From NCBI GenBank assembly GCA_030849465.1, contig JARVLF010000020.1, positions 496,001-560,000 of the forward strand: DNA of 64,000 nucleotides. The letters run 5' to 3'. The position numbers and the translations under genes were made by a program. Below the pieces are notes generated by a model. It had not been told where the DNA came from. It saw only the letters and a program-made list of their open reading frames with translations, and did no database searches. Source of the DNA: Moesziomyces globuligerus. Its lineage: Eukaryota > Basidiomycota > Ustilaginomycetes > Ustilaginales > Ustilaginaceae. Position 1 is the first letter of the stretch. Every line of letters begins with the position of its first letter. Shown here in pieces: positions 47,481 through 58,546 of this stretch.

Positions 47481-48335
47481 CGCGGCAAAGTCTCCACGAG
47501 CGCTCGACCTCGAGGGTGGCGTAGTATGGGTCGGAGAAGGAGATGTAGAGGCTCAGCCAGGGAGAGGTTCGTGACAAGTGGAGCAGTGAGGAAAGCGGAT
47601 GACGAGCAGCTACTGTAGCACTTCCGATTCGCGAACTTCTCGCCTTTGGCCTTCCCAAGTCGCGTCACGTGTGGTCGGCCAAATTTGAATCGCGATTCCG
47701 ATCCGACTGAGAGAGGTGCCATCGGGCTACATGGGACCCTGAAGCAAAAGAAAAGGCTCCGAGCGCGGGTGACCCGATACCCCTTGTTTGGCTGAAGACT
47801 TCCACCCTCCTTTGGTATAAAGACAAGCCCATCTGCTCGACATCAACGCACACCCCTCTCCCGGAGAGAGATACGAATGGTTGGAGACACGAAGAGCAGC
47901 TTCTCTTGATACTCATAGGCAAAGCTCGACGAGAGGCAGATCATAGTCATTGGCTCGTAGAGGAGCCTATTTCTATCACTCTTCACACTGGCTCAGAAAC
48001 GCTCCGAGAACCTTTTCCGAGAAGCTGTACCGGCTTGCTTTGATCTTCTGCAGCCCCGGACCGCCGTCTGACCAGAAGAAGCGCTCATCCGCAGCTTATT
48101 CAGCTCGCCCGACCCGGTGCGGGGATTTGCAGTAGACGCCTGCAGTAAGCGCAGGTTCGGTTTGCAACTGCAGAAGACGAGACGCAGGAACCACACTAGT
48201 CTGATCCGGGAGCTCACTCGGAAGAAGCTCAGTCAGGCTGCACTTTGATTGCACTGCACTCAGGACGTGGTCGTCAGGCCGGTCCCTTTGAGAGCGCATC
48301 CGATCCGGACTTCGGCATCCTCCCGATCCAGCGAC
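47481..48335. promoter_or_regulatory. Divergent upstream region of SYF1 and the zinc-cluster factor
   Basis: 855 bp between divergent genes. An A/T-richer patch with TGGTATAAAGACA (about 47813-47825) could be a TATA element for the plus-strand factor gene. No other gene seen; the frame from 48249 to 48336 is an optional N-terminal extension of the factor. Confidence 0.4.
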
Positions 48336-51323
48336 ATGTCGGCATCAACCGCCGCGGTCTTTTCGCCAACTCCTGAGCGGCCACGACATTCTTCGGGCCC
48401 AAAGAAGGTACATCCTCCTCATGGCCTTGACCATCAGGTTACCGTAGCCTCTCGATCTTCTCTTACCCTGTCTGATTCGTCGCGATCTTCGCCTCGAAGC
48501 AGATCTTCCGGCGAGGCGGTCCGCACTCCCGCCACCTCGTCCAGCTCTCGCATCTCGGTCTCGCCCACCAAGTCCAAGCTGCCCTCGGATGGCAGCAGCT
48601 CCTTCCCACACCCTGCCGCTCCCTCTCGCTCAGATGGCAAGGGCAAGTCAGCGTCGTCCACGGTGCACGCACTCACCTCCGTGAAACCCCCTCCATCGGA
48701 CAGAGCCACGGGCAAGATGCATGACGGCGACTTTGCATCGGCCCTCGATGCGGTGAACGCCGGCCTCGGAGGTGGCAGCAAAGCCGACCGCATCCTCGGG
48801 CCCGACGGCAGACTCTACACGCAGGGAGAGGCGGCGCGGCTTGGGCTCATCATCCGCACCGCCTGCGAAGCGTGCCGCAACCGCAAGCTCAAGTGCAGCG
48901 GCGTCCTGCCCGAGGACGGCGGTTGCGGCAGATGCAACAGCGACAACGTCGAGTGCGTCTACTCGGCCAGAGCTCCCATCGGACGTCCAAAGAAGCGCAA
49001 GGCCGAGGAAGGCCGGGATGCCTCGAACGGCTCTGCTTCGCCTTCGCGCTCCGCCGCTTCGACTCAGGACGCTGGTCCTTCCACACAAAAGGCAAAACTC
49101 AAGGGCAAGAGCAGGGATCTTTCGGGAGATGCAGCGGTCCGCATGGCCAAGATCAAGTCCGAGGACTCGACTTCGTCCGTCGGCTATCCCTTCGGCAGCA
49201 GCCGAGCCTCGTCTTTCCCCGAAAACCTCTTCCTGGCAGCAACGCCCGAAAGTAGCGCCGCGCCACACGATTCGCACTCCTCGACGATGTCCGCAGCCAA
49301 CATGTTTGGGATCGGCCCGAGTCCGCTTTCGACACCCGGGATGCTTGCTCCCAATATCGTCGACGCACGGCTGCCATCGACGCCGTCCGTGTGGTCGCAG
49401 CACCAGTTGGCGTATGCCGTCACGCCGTCCGACGTCCTGACGCCGGCGTCGGGCATATCGCTCTCCGATACCTCGCACGCGAGATCGGCCGGGACGCAGA
49501 GCAACCTCTCTTCCAAGATGCCCTCGCTCGACGATCTGTCGGTGGCTGCATTCCTGCAGTCGCTCGACATGCTCGAGATCTCGTCGGAAGAGCTGCTGCA
49601 CCAACAACAGCAACAACAGCGCAGCTTCTCAGAAGCAGGACCCAGCTCGGCGGGCTCGGCAAACGCGACCTTCGTGCCGAATACGCTGCCCGAGGGCGGC
49701 GAGGCGCAAGGCGTTCCGACCTCGTCCGTCGAGGCGTGGGCCATGAGCAGCGCCGTCCTCCAGCCCGGCCTGAGCTTCGCCGTACCTGCCGACTTCAGCT
49801 GGTGGGATCTCGGCCTGAACGGCGCCGACTTTAGCTCGGCAGGGCCCAGTCTTTCGGGAACACCGTCGACAGAGCCATCGGCCTTCCCGTCTGGCCTCGG
49901 ACAGATCACGCAGACCAGCGCGACCCCGGCGGCGACCGACGCGATCGCTGGAGGAGCGTCGGCATCTCCGTCTGGAAAGATGCACACGACTTCGACGACG
50001 CGGAAGCGCCGTCCTACGATCGGCAGCGACCGGGCATGGCCCCGGGGCGCATTGGCAGGCATGGGGCAGGGTCAGATCCAGCAGGCTGTCGCAGCCACCG
50101 AGAGCGGGCTCGGCTGGTCTACGCTACCCGCGATCGAGCCTGGCAGAACACCGCCGAGTCCAAGCGGCCATGGCTCCGACGTGTCCGACACCAAGAGCTG
50201 CTGCTCTTCCAAGACGAAGGACAGCAAAGACAATTTACGGTCTGGCGATCCGAAGCGACATATCGAGCAGGTCGCGGAAAGCGTATCGAAAAGTCCGTGC
50301 TGCACCTCCGAGCAGAATCGACAAACGTCGTCTCCCGAACAGCCGGCGAAAGGAACACCCTCCTGCTGCGCTGGCAAGACCGCTCTTCGCGGAGCCGATG
50401 ATACCGCTGCGCAGCGAGTCCAAGTGGCGGAGACCAAGAGTTGCTGTTCGGGTCACGGTGCGAGCGCGCCGTCGACAATCGGGGCGGAGGGCGAGATCGA
50501 GATGGGCCCGCTGTCGACGTCGGCGGCGGTGACGGGCAAGGGTAAGGAGGCGCTGGATGGTGAGCGTCGGCGGCATGCCGAGACGCACGTGCACCATCCG
50601 GGCAAGGTGCACTGCGTGCCGAATCCGAACGGCAAGGGATGTACCTGTCTGTGCGACATGAGTGTTGCGCTGCTCAGTGTCAAACAGGTGCTTCGGGAGA
50701 CGGATCCGCAAAAGCGGAGCGACGCCTCGCGCGGGGCCACTGCGGATGGGCGAGGTCGGGCGAGCTTTGCGACGGATACGATCCAGTTGACGTTGACTGC
50801 GTCGCAGGCGATCACGGCGCAGTGCGCTTGCTCTGCCGATTGTCCGACGTGTCAGTCGGATCCTTCGACCGAGATCTCGGCCTCGCTGCTTGTCTCGACT
50901 GCACTGCAGATCTACGCGCGTGCGGTGCGCATCCTGCGCGAAGGCTTTGCAGCCTCCTCGACCACAAAGTCCGATCCATCGTCCGAAGCTGCTACCACCG
51001 CAGCAGGTGGTTTCTTTGGAGGACTCGATGTGACCATCGGCACGTACAAACCGTCGGCTGCCAACGCCAAAAAGATCGCGCTCTACGCCATCAAGCTCGA
51101 ACTAAAGGACCTCCGACGTGCGCTCGGCAAGATCTCGCGCATGGCTCAGAATTGGGGCTCCACAGACCCAGCCAGATCGCTCAACGGGGCATCACAGAAT
51201 CAAGCTTCGCTCGATCAAAAATCGCTCGCCATGAACCCAATCGACCAGCTCGTCATCCTCAAGCTCTACCGCCAACTCACAGAACTCCTCAAGACCGTAG
51301 AGGGTCTTGAAGACGCAGCCTAA
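48336..51323 (+). CDS. Zn2Cys6 transcription factor with C-terminal Cys-Cys repeat region
   Basis: 995 residues from the ATG at 48336 (MSASTAAVFSPTPERPRHSS); an in-frame ATG at 48249 would add 29. A fungal zinc cluster with spacing Cx2Cx6Cx9Cx2Cx6C begins at C177 (CEACRNRKLKC ... CGRCNSDNVEC), followed by the basic linker IGRPKKRK. A long Ser/Ala/Gly-rich region with a short Gln run follows. Four cysteine pairs then lie within about 85 residues: KSCCSSK (622-623), SPCCTSE (655-656), PSCCAGK (677-678) and KSCCSGH (703-704). After these come HVHHPGKVHCVPN, KGCTCLCD and CACSADCPTC, and a helical C-terminal domain ending LYRQLTELLKTVEGLEDAA. The DNA-binding role is clear from the family; metal sensing by the Cys region is inference. 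The target genes are unknown. Confidence 0.85.
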   Translation: MSASTAAVFSPTPERPRHSSGPKKVHPPHGLDHQVTVASRSSLTLSDSSRSSPRSRSSGEAVRTPATSSSSRISVSPTKSKLPSDGSSSFPHPAAPSRSDGKGKSASSTVHALTSVKPPPSDRATGKMHDGDFASALDAVNAGLGGGSKADRILGPDGRLYTQGEAARLGLIIRTACEACRNRKLKCSGVLPEDGGCGRCNSDNVECVYSARAPIGRPKKRKAEEGRDASNGSASPSRSAASTQDAGPSTQKAKLKGKSRDLSGDAAVRMAKIKSEDSTSSVGYPFGSSRASSFPENLFLAATPESSAAPHDSHSSTMSAANMFGIGPSPLSTPGMLAPNIVDARLPSTPSVWSQHQLAYAVTPSDVLTPASGISLSDTSHARSAGTQSNLSSKMPSLDDLSVAAFLQSLDMLEISSEELLHQQQQQQRSFSEAGPSSAGSANATFVPNTLPEGGEAQGVPTSSVEAWAMSSAVLQPGLSFAVPADFSWWDLGLNGADFSSAGPSLSGTPSTEPSAFPSGLGQITQTSATPAATDAIAGGASASPSGKMHTTSTTRKRRPTIGSDRAWPRGALAGMGQGQIQQAVAATESGLGWSTLPAIEPGRTPPSPSGHGSDVSDTKSCCSSKTKDSKDNLRSGDPKRHIEQVAESVSKSPCCTSEQNRQTSSPEQPAKGTPSCCAGKTALRGADDTAAQRVQVAETKSCCSGHGASAPSTIGAEGEIEMGPLSTSAAVTGKGKEALDGERRRHAETHVHHPGKVHCVPNPNGKGCTCLCDMSVALLSVKQVLRETDPQKRSDASRGATADGRGRASFATDTIQLTLTASQAITAQCACSADCPTCQSDPSTEISASLLVSTALQIYARAVRILREGFAASSTTKSDPSSEAATTAAGGFFGGLDVTIGTYKPSAANAKKIALYAIKLELKDLRRALGKISRMAQNWGSTDPARSLNGASQNQASLDQKSLAMNPIDQLVILKLYRQLTELLKTVEGLEDAA

Positions 51324-51484
51324 CGCAGCTCGCTCCACACCACACACATCACCACTCTCGTCCCCCCTGACCGCATCGAGGCTCGGAATGTAGGCCGCAA
51401 ACTTTCGCCAAGCGCACGAGCCTCGGCGTGGCAGAATGTGATGACAAACGCAAGTGAGATTGTGCTGGCTGAGAAGAAAAGGGT

Positions 51485-53065
51485 CTAGCGGCGACCCTTC
51501 TTGCCGGCAGGTGCACGTCGGGAAGCCGGCTTGGAAGGAGCCGCTTTCTTGGGCGCTGGGTCCTGAACATCGTCGTCCGAGTATTCGGGCCACTCGTCGG
51601 CGCTGCCGTAGTCGTGCTGCAGGCCGCCGAGCGCGATGGGCTCGAGGTCCGACTCGTCCGACACGGGCTCGACACCGGGCGGGTTGTCGTAGCCCGACTC
51701 GCCGCGTGTCGGGTTCCACGCCACGCCGCCCGCCTCCTCGTCGTCATCCTCGTCATCATCATCCGACTGCTCTTCCTCCTCATCCGAGTCCTCCTCGTGG
51801 TCATCAAAGAGTTCTTCGTCCTTGTCCATGGTGTCTGCGAACTGGTCCTCGTAGGCAAACTCGTCCTCCTCCTCCTCGTCCGCCTCATCGCCTTCATTGT
51901 CGGCCGCCTCGTCTTCGGCTTCCGACTCGGAGGCGAGACCCGCATTGCGCCGGCTCGTCTTGCGCAGTTCGGCCTTTTCGGCCTTTTTGCGCTCGACGTT
52001 CTGCTCCTGCTCGAGTCGACGCTGCTCCTGGAGCTTCTTCTTGTCGATGTGGTCGCGGTGTTGCTGGTTGAGCTCCTGCGCCGACTTTTTGATGTACTCG
52101 TGGAAGAGCACCGCACCCTCGTTGCAGCCCTCCTCGATCTTGACCAGCTTGAGCTCCATGCGCGGGCCGATCTCGCGCAGACGCACCGCTTTCTGCGTGT
52201 TGGCCGCATTGCCGCGTCCGACGTAGCGGTCGTGCAGATGCACCTTGTTGCGCGGATCCGCAATGTCTTCCGCCTCGGACTCGGCCTCGGAGGCATCGGT
52301 CTCAAACTCGCCGTTGACCGAACCGGAGCCGTTGGTGCGGCCGAGAACGTAGTCGGAGATGTCCTGCGTCGAAGAAAGGTCGGGCAGGCGACCGCGCTTG
52401 GCAGCTCCGCGCGAGCCGGCGCGCGTGCCCTCGATGACACGACGCACGCTCTTGGACACGCCGACGGGACGCACCGAGATGAGGTAGTGTCGCCAGTCGA
52501 TCGTGCCGGTGGCGGCGTTGTAGTTGAGAAGCACGATCCTACGCGCCTGGCTGAGCTTCATCGATTGCACCTGGATGGGCGGGAAGAGGTTCTGGAACGT
52601 AGCGACGAGCAGCTTGATCTGACGTTCCTCGCCTCCAAAGTTGTTGAGCACGAGCAGCGGTGGAGTGACAAACTCGCTGCCAGGGGGCGTCGGACGTCGG
52701 CTGCTCGCCTGCACGTCCTTGGCGAGCGCGTACTTGTTGACGCGGAACGTGAGCGTTGGTCCACGCGGCGCGCGCAGGATGCGCAGGTTGGTGCCGGCAT
52801 CCGTCTGGCCAAAGATGAGCAGGTGCGTCACGCCGATCGGCCCGGCCATGCTGATGTAGTCCTTGAGCTTGTTGTTGTTCCTCTCGCGCAGCCGTGTCGC
52901 CGTGTTGGGCTCCATCACCTTACGTGTATCTTGCACTAACGATGACACCGAGCGAGGAACCTTGCCCGTCCGGATGATAAACGACTTGGGCGCACTCGTC
53001 GAGGTCGCCGCGCTGTTGTTCGGCCCCTTGAGGTGCGTGCGCGTCTTCCTACGCCTCTTGACCAT
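51485..53065 (-). CDS. SSF1: SSF1 / Peter Pan family ribosome biogenesis protein (Brix domain)
   Basis: 526 residues from the ATG at 53065 (MVKRRRKTRTHLKG, the usual Ssf1 start). The Brix domain (about residues 27-330) has KSFIIRTGKVPRSVSSLVQD, then KDYISMAGPIGVTHLLIF, PTLTFRVNKYALAKDV and PPLLVLNNFGGEERQIKLL, followed by NYNAATGTIDWRHYLISVRP. The domain closes with GPRMELKLVKIEEG. The C-terminal third is very acidic with Lys/Arg-rich blocks. Ssf1 helps 60S subunit assembly (with Rrp14/Rrp15) in the nucleolus. The frame is open upstream to 53257, but that part is not conserved. Convergent with the zinc-cluster gene, 161 bp away. Confidence 0.95.
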   Translation of the reverse strand: MVKRRRKTRTHLKGPNNSAATSTSAPKSFIIRTGKVPRSVSSLVQDTRKVMEPNTATRLRERNNNKLKDYISMAGPIGVTHLLIFGQTDAGTNLRILRAPRGPTLTFRVNKYALAKDVQASSRRPTPPGSEFVTPPLLVLNNFGGEERQIKLLVATFQNLFPPIQVQSMKLSQARRIVLLNYNAATGTIDWRHYLISVRPVGVSKSVRRVIEGTRAGSRGAAKRGRLPDLSSTQDISDYVLGRTNGSGSVNGEFETDASEAESEAEDIADPRNKVHLHDRYVGRGNAANTQKAVRLREIGPRMELKLVKIEEGCNEGAVLFHEYIKKSAQELNQQHRDHIDKKKLQEQRRLEQEQNVERKKAEKAELRKTSRRNAGLASESEAEDEAADNEGDEADEEEEDEFAYEDQFADTMDKDEELFDDHEEDSDEEEEQSDDDDEDDDEEAGGVAWNPTRGESGYDNPPGVEPVSDESDLEPIALGGLQHDYGSADEWPEYSDDDVQDPAPKKAAPSKPASRRAPAGKKGRR

Positions 53066-53587
53066 TGTGAACGAGGGTGGTGTCGGTTGAGTCGACCTAC
53101 GGCTTCGATGGACAGTGTTTCTTGGTCTTTTGGAGAGCGAGTGACCTTGCTTCGGCGCGCTCGGTGTGTGCTGGAGCTGATGATGAGATCTGTGCGGAAG
53201 TGGGGGTGGTGATGATGAGCGGGTAACGACAGCCAAAGCGCATCCATGCATCTGCACCCGAAGAAAACTCGCTCGCGGCGCAGTCCTTCTGAAATTTTTC
53301 GGGGCTTCGTGTGGAGTTCAGGGTCTTCGTTGCAAACTGTTAGACCGTATAGTCATGATTGTCAGGTCCTTGCAACCACGCTTCTCCACTTGTCTGGCTC
53401 AAGCATTGACAACATGCTTTGTAGGACGGACTCATGCCAATCGCTGTGTTTCGGTTCTGCTGTCTGAATGCTCTCCAACACCACGTCGGCGCACACACAC
53501 CCCTCTTTCGGCGTACAGAGTATCAATGAGCTGCTGCGATTGGCTGGCGGACGGAAGAGTGAAGAGTACATGTGTATCCACGACCGA
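53066..53587. other. Intergenic region between SSF1 and SDH4
   Basis: 522 bp between tandem minus-strand genes. It carries the SSF1 upstream region and the SDH4 3' UTR. No gene seen. Confidence 0.4.
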
Positions 53588-54758
53588 TCAGGCCGTCCAG
53601 ACCTTGGCGATCAACTCGGTGAGTCCGACATCGTCTGCGAGCACAGAGAGGACAGCAAGCCAGATTGGCGATCAGTACCTCGGCAGTCAATCGAACAGAT
53701 CTATGCAGGAAATAGGCGGGACTTACTGGTGTTGAACTCGTAGAGACCGTAGAGGGTGGCAAGGGTAGCAGCACGCAGCGTCCAGGTGGAGAGGGGACCG
53801 GCGATGGGGAACTTGCGCTTGTGGAGGTAGTCGGCGAGGATGCAGTCGAAGCCGATGTGCGAGTGCACGACGAGCGTGAGCGCCAGCGCACCGTCCAGGA
53901 TGGCCGACGAGCCGTGCTTGGCGAAGCCAGCCGCGACGAGGGGAACCAGAGCGACCGAGAGACCACGCTCGAACGCCCAGTGGTTCGAACCGTGTGCGGC
54001 GTTGGGCTCGGGGAAGGTGGTAGGGTCGTTGACAGTGCCCTTGACGTAGGCTGCGTGTAACAGAAAAGCGGTGCAAGCATGACCAGGGTCGAAGCAAGGG
54101 ATTGAGTCAGTGCGTCTATCTCTTGGAGGTGTGATTGCTGTTGCATTCGGCCGAGCCTTCCTCCGCAATAGCCGAACGGTTGCACAGCATGTTGGACGCA
54201 TTGATAGCAGTGCTTTGATGCTTCTCGGAGAAGGCACAGCAGCTGTTGAACGCGAAGCGGTTGAAAGATACCGAACAACCCGGATGGCAGGGGCTTTGAT
54301 GTCGTTTGTGCAATCGACATTGCCAGGCTCCGTCCGATCTGTCCATCATTCCAGTCAAGCAGGCGATTTGCTCTAGCATCTCTGGGCGTTCCCTCCTCTT
54401 GCGTCCGCGTCCGCGACCAGCGCGGATGCACGAGCGTCTCTCTGCGAATCGCGTCGCCGATCCGGAGCTGTCCGTCCGTTTTCCGACTCCATTGTTACCC
54501 CACATCGACTCGACTTCGTTCTCCATTCGGGTGTCGCGGGAATTCTTCGATGGCCTGCGATGCTGCGGTGCTGCGGTGCTGCTGTGCTGTGCAGATCCGT
54601 AGATATGGATACTTACGTCCTTGACTGGAGGCAGCGACCTTGCCGGTAGGGGTGGTCTGGAAGGCGCGCGAGCCGCCGGCGATCATGCGAAGCTGCGGAT
54701 TGCGCGCAGCCATGGAGAGCCGCAAGGGCTGCTGAAGTGCGGGAAGCATAGCACGCAT
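53588..54758 (-). CDS. SDH4: Succinate dehydrogenase membrane anchor subunit (CybS, SDH4)
   Basis: Three exons: 54758-54617, 54050-53727 and 53634-53588, giving 170 residues. The introns are 566 and 92 nt, with GTAAGT donors and CAG acceptors, and both junctions hold the frame (SSQG to PYVKGTVNDPTTFPEPN; YEFNT to NDVGLTELIAKVWTA). The N terminus is a typical mitochondrial presequence rich in Arg and Ala (MRAMLPALQQPLRLSMAARN). The core has HGSNHWAFERGLSVALVPLV, three membrane helices and VVHSHIGFDCILADYLHKRK, whose histidine pair region includes the haem b ligand in this family. SDH4 anchors complex II in the inner membrane and helps form the ubiquinone site. The first intron is unusually long for this window. 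Confidence 0.92.
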
Positions 54759-55433
54759 CTTTGTTGTTCGAGATGGGTGGATGATGGTATAGGAGATCAG
54801 GGTGAGGGCGATGGTCGACGCGCCGGGTTGGTGTGGGTGTGGGGCAGCGGAGGCGGGTCTGCGCGCTGGTGCTTGAGCCAGCTCTCTCTTGGCTGTTGCT
54901 CTTTCTCTGGCTGTCGCGCCATTTGTCATCGGCTCGAGCAGTCCTGAGCGAATGCCTCGCCAGTCACTTTCATCCACTCTCAATTTCGACTTGCTCCGAT
55001 CGGCACCAGCTCGCCTCCAACAGCTGCGCACGCGCGCGCGACTAGGCTGCCTGCTTTCGCCCGGCCAATTCCGTCCATTTTGTCCCCTTCCCCGCCGCTC
55101 ACTCCTGTCGGGTCCGAACAGTGGTGGTCTAACATCATCATCAAGATTTTGCCCCCTGCTCACTTCAACCAAGGCGACTTTGTGTGTGCACTGGATACGC
55201 CGCCCTCCAGCAATGATTGACTCAAGTTCGTCGAGCACAAGGACAGCGCAGACTCCACTCGCGGAAGGGAGCCAGGTAATCGTATCGATTTTTTGGGGGG
55301 TTGCACTCATGGCAGATGCAATGTGGGTGGGGGTAAGGGAGGGGGAAGAGATGCGGGTGATGAAAATACAAGGGGAATGAAAGGTGAAGAACAAGAATCA
55401 AGCCTACGAGGCCAAAGCGAGCGAGGCTCTCGC
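54759..55433. other. Intergenic region between SDH4 and RPL3
   Basis: 675 bp between tandem minus-strand genes, holding the SDH4 promoter and the RPL3 3' UTR. ORFs here are short and without family character. Confidence 0.4.
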
Positions 55434-57580
<2,147 letters not shown>

Positions 57581-58546
57581 GTTGACCTGTAGGTGGTGGA
57601 TGGGTGGTGGCAGGAAGGGAACACAGGACACGTCAGTTGGACTGCTCTTGGTCTGCGGATGCTGCTGGTCTGAGGCGCAAGCGGTGCTGCCTGAGTAGCT
57701 ACTCACGTTAGGCCTTGAGGATGTCGTAGGGGAAAGGAAAAGGCGTGCTCCGCTTGCGCTGTTCACAAACCTCAAGCGCTCTCGCCTCCAGTCTCGCTCG
57801 TGCGGACAGGCGAGCCCATCGTTCTCTCACCCGAACTCTGTGAACTGCCACAGCTGTGCGCGCTCTGTTTGGCTCGCCCTGAACTCTGGCGCTGTGCTGT
57901 GCCAAACCCAGAGCCAGGCGGCGTGCCCGTTCTTCCTCAGCACCGAGGGATCACAGACTCAGCTGGTCAGCGCAGTCGAAAATTGTATACCTCGAAATTA
58001 GGTCTCGTGACTTGGGCCCCTTCAGCTAGCTGCCAGCGCATTTCGCGTGCCAAATGTCGAGGGAGCGTGGGAATTTTTATTTCAGGCTAGATCAAGTTCG
58101 GATTTCTCCCATCAGCGTGCTCATACTGTCGCTCTCACACTCATAGGCTTTTCTCCGCTCGCCCTATCTGACATATCCTACTGAGGCAGTAGGACCTCGG
58201 TGTGATCCGGTCCTCTCACTGGATGTCACACTGCGCGAGCGGACGCCGCCGTTCGCCACCGATTTTGCGCTCGATGCTCACCACGGCTTTTGCCGTCCGT
58301 CGCACTTAAATGATGATTCTCGTCACACGGAGAAAGGAGAGTCAAGCCTAGATTGAGAGAGATGCACTTCGATACAACACGTCATGACGGAGCCTGAGAA
58401 AGAATGATGAGGTCGGCGCCGAGGAGGCGAGCAAGCGCTGGCTCATAAAGCCATAGAGCGAGCGCCCGTAAGCCTACCTCTGCGCGGATGTGACCTCGTA
58501 TGTACGAAAGGGAGGGGGAATGGGGAAGGAGAGCTGCACACACGCT
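57581..58546. other. Intergenic region upstream of RPL3
   Basis: 966 bp between GLT1 (3' end) and RPL3 (5' end), both minus-strand. No gene seen; small ORFs (57708-58090) have no family character. Presumably the RPL3 promoter and the GLT1 3' UTR. Confidence 0.4.

Noticed and set aside
53066..53257. N-terminal extension of SSF1 from 53257
   Set aside because: Ser/His/Pro-rich translation without conservation; MVKRRRKTRTHLKG at 53065 is the normal family start.
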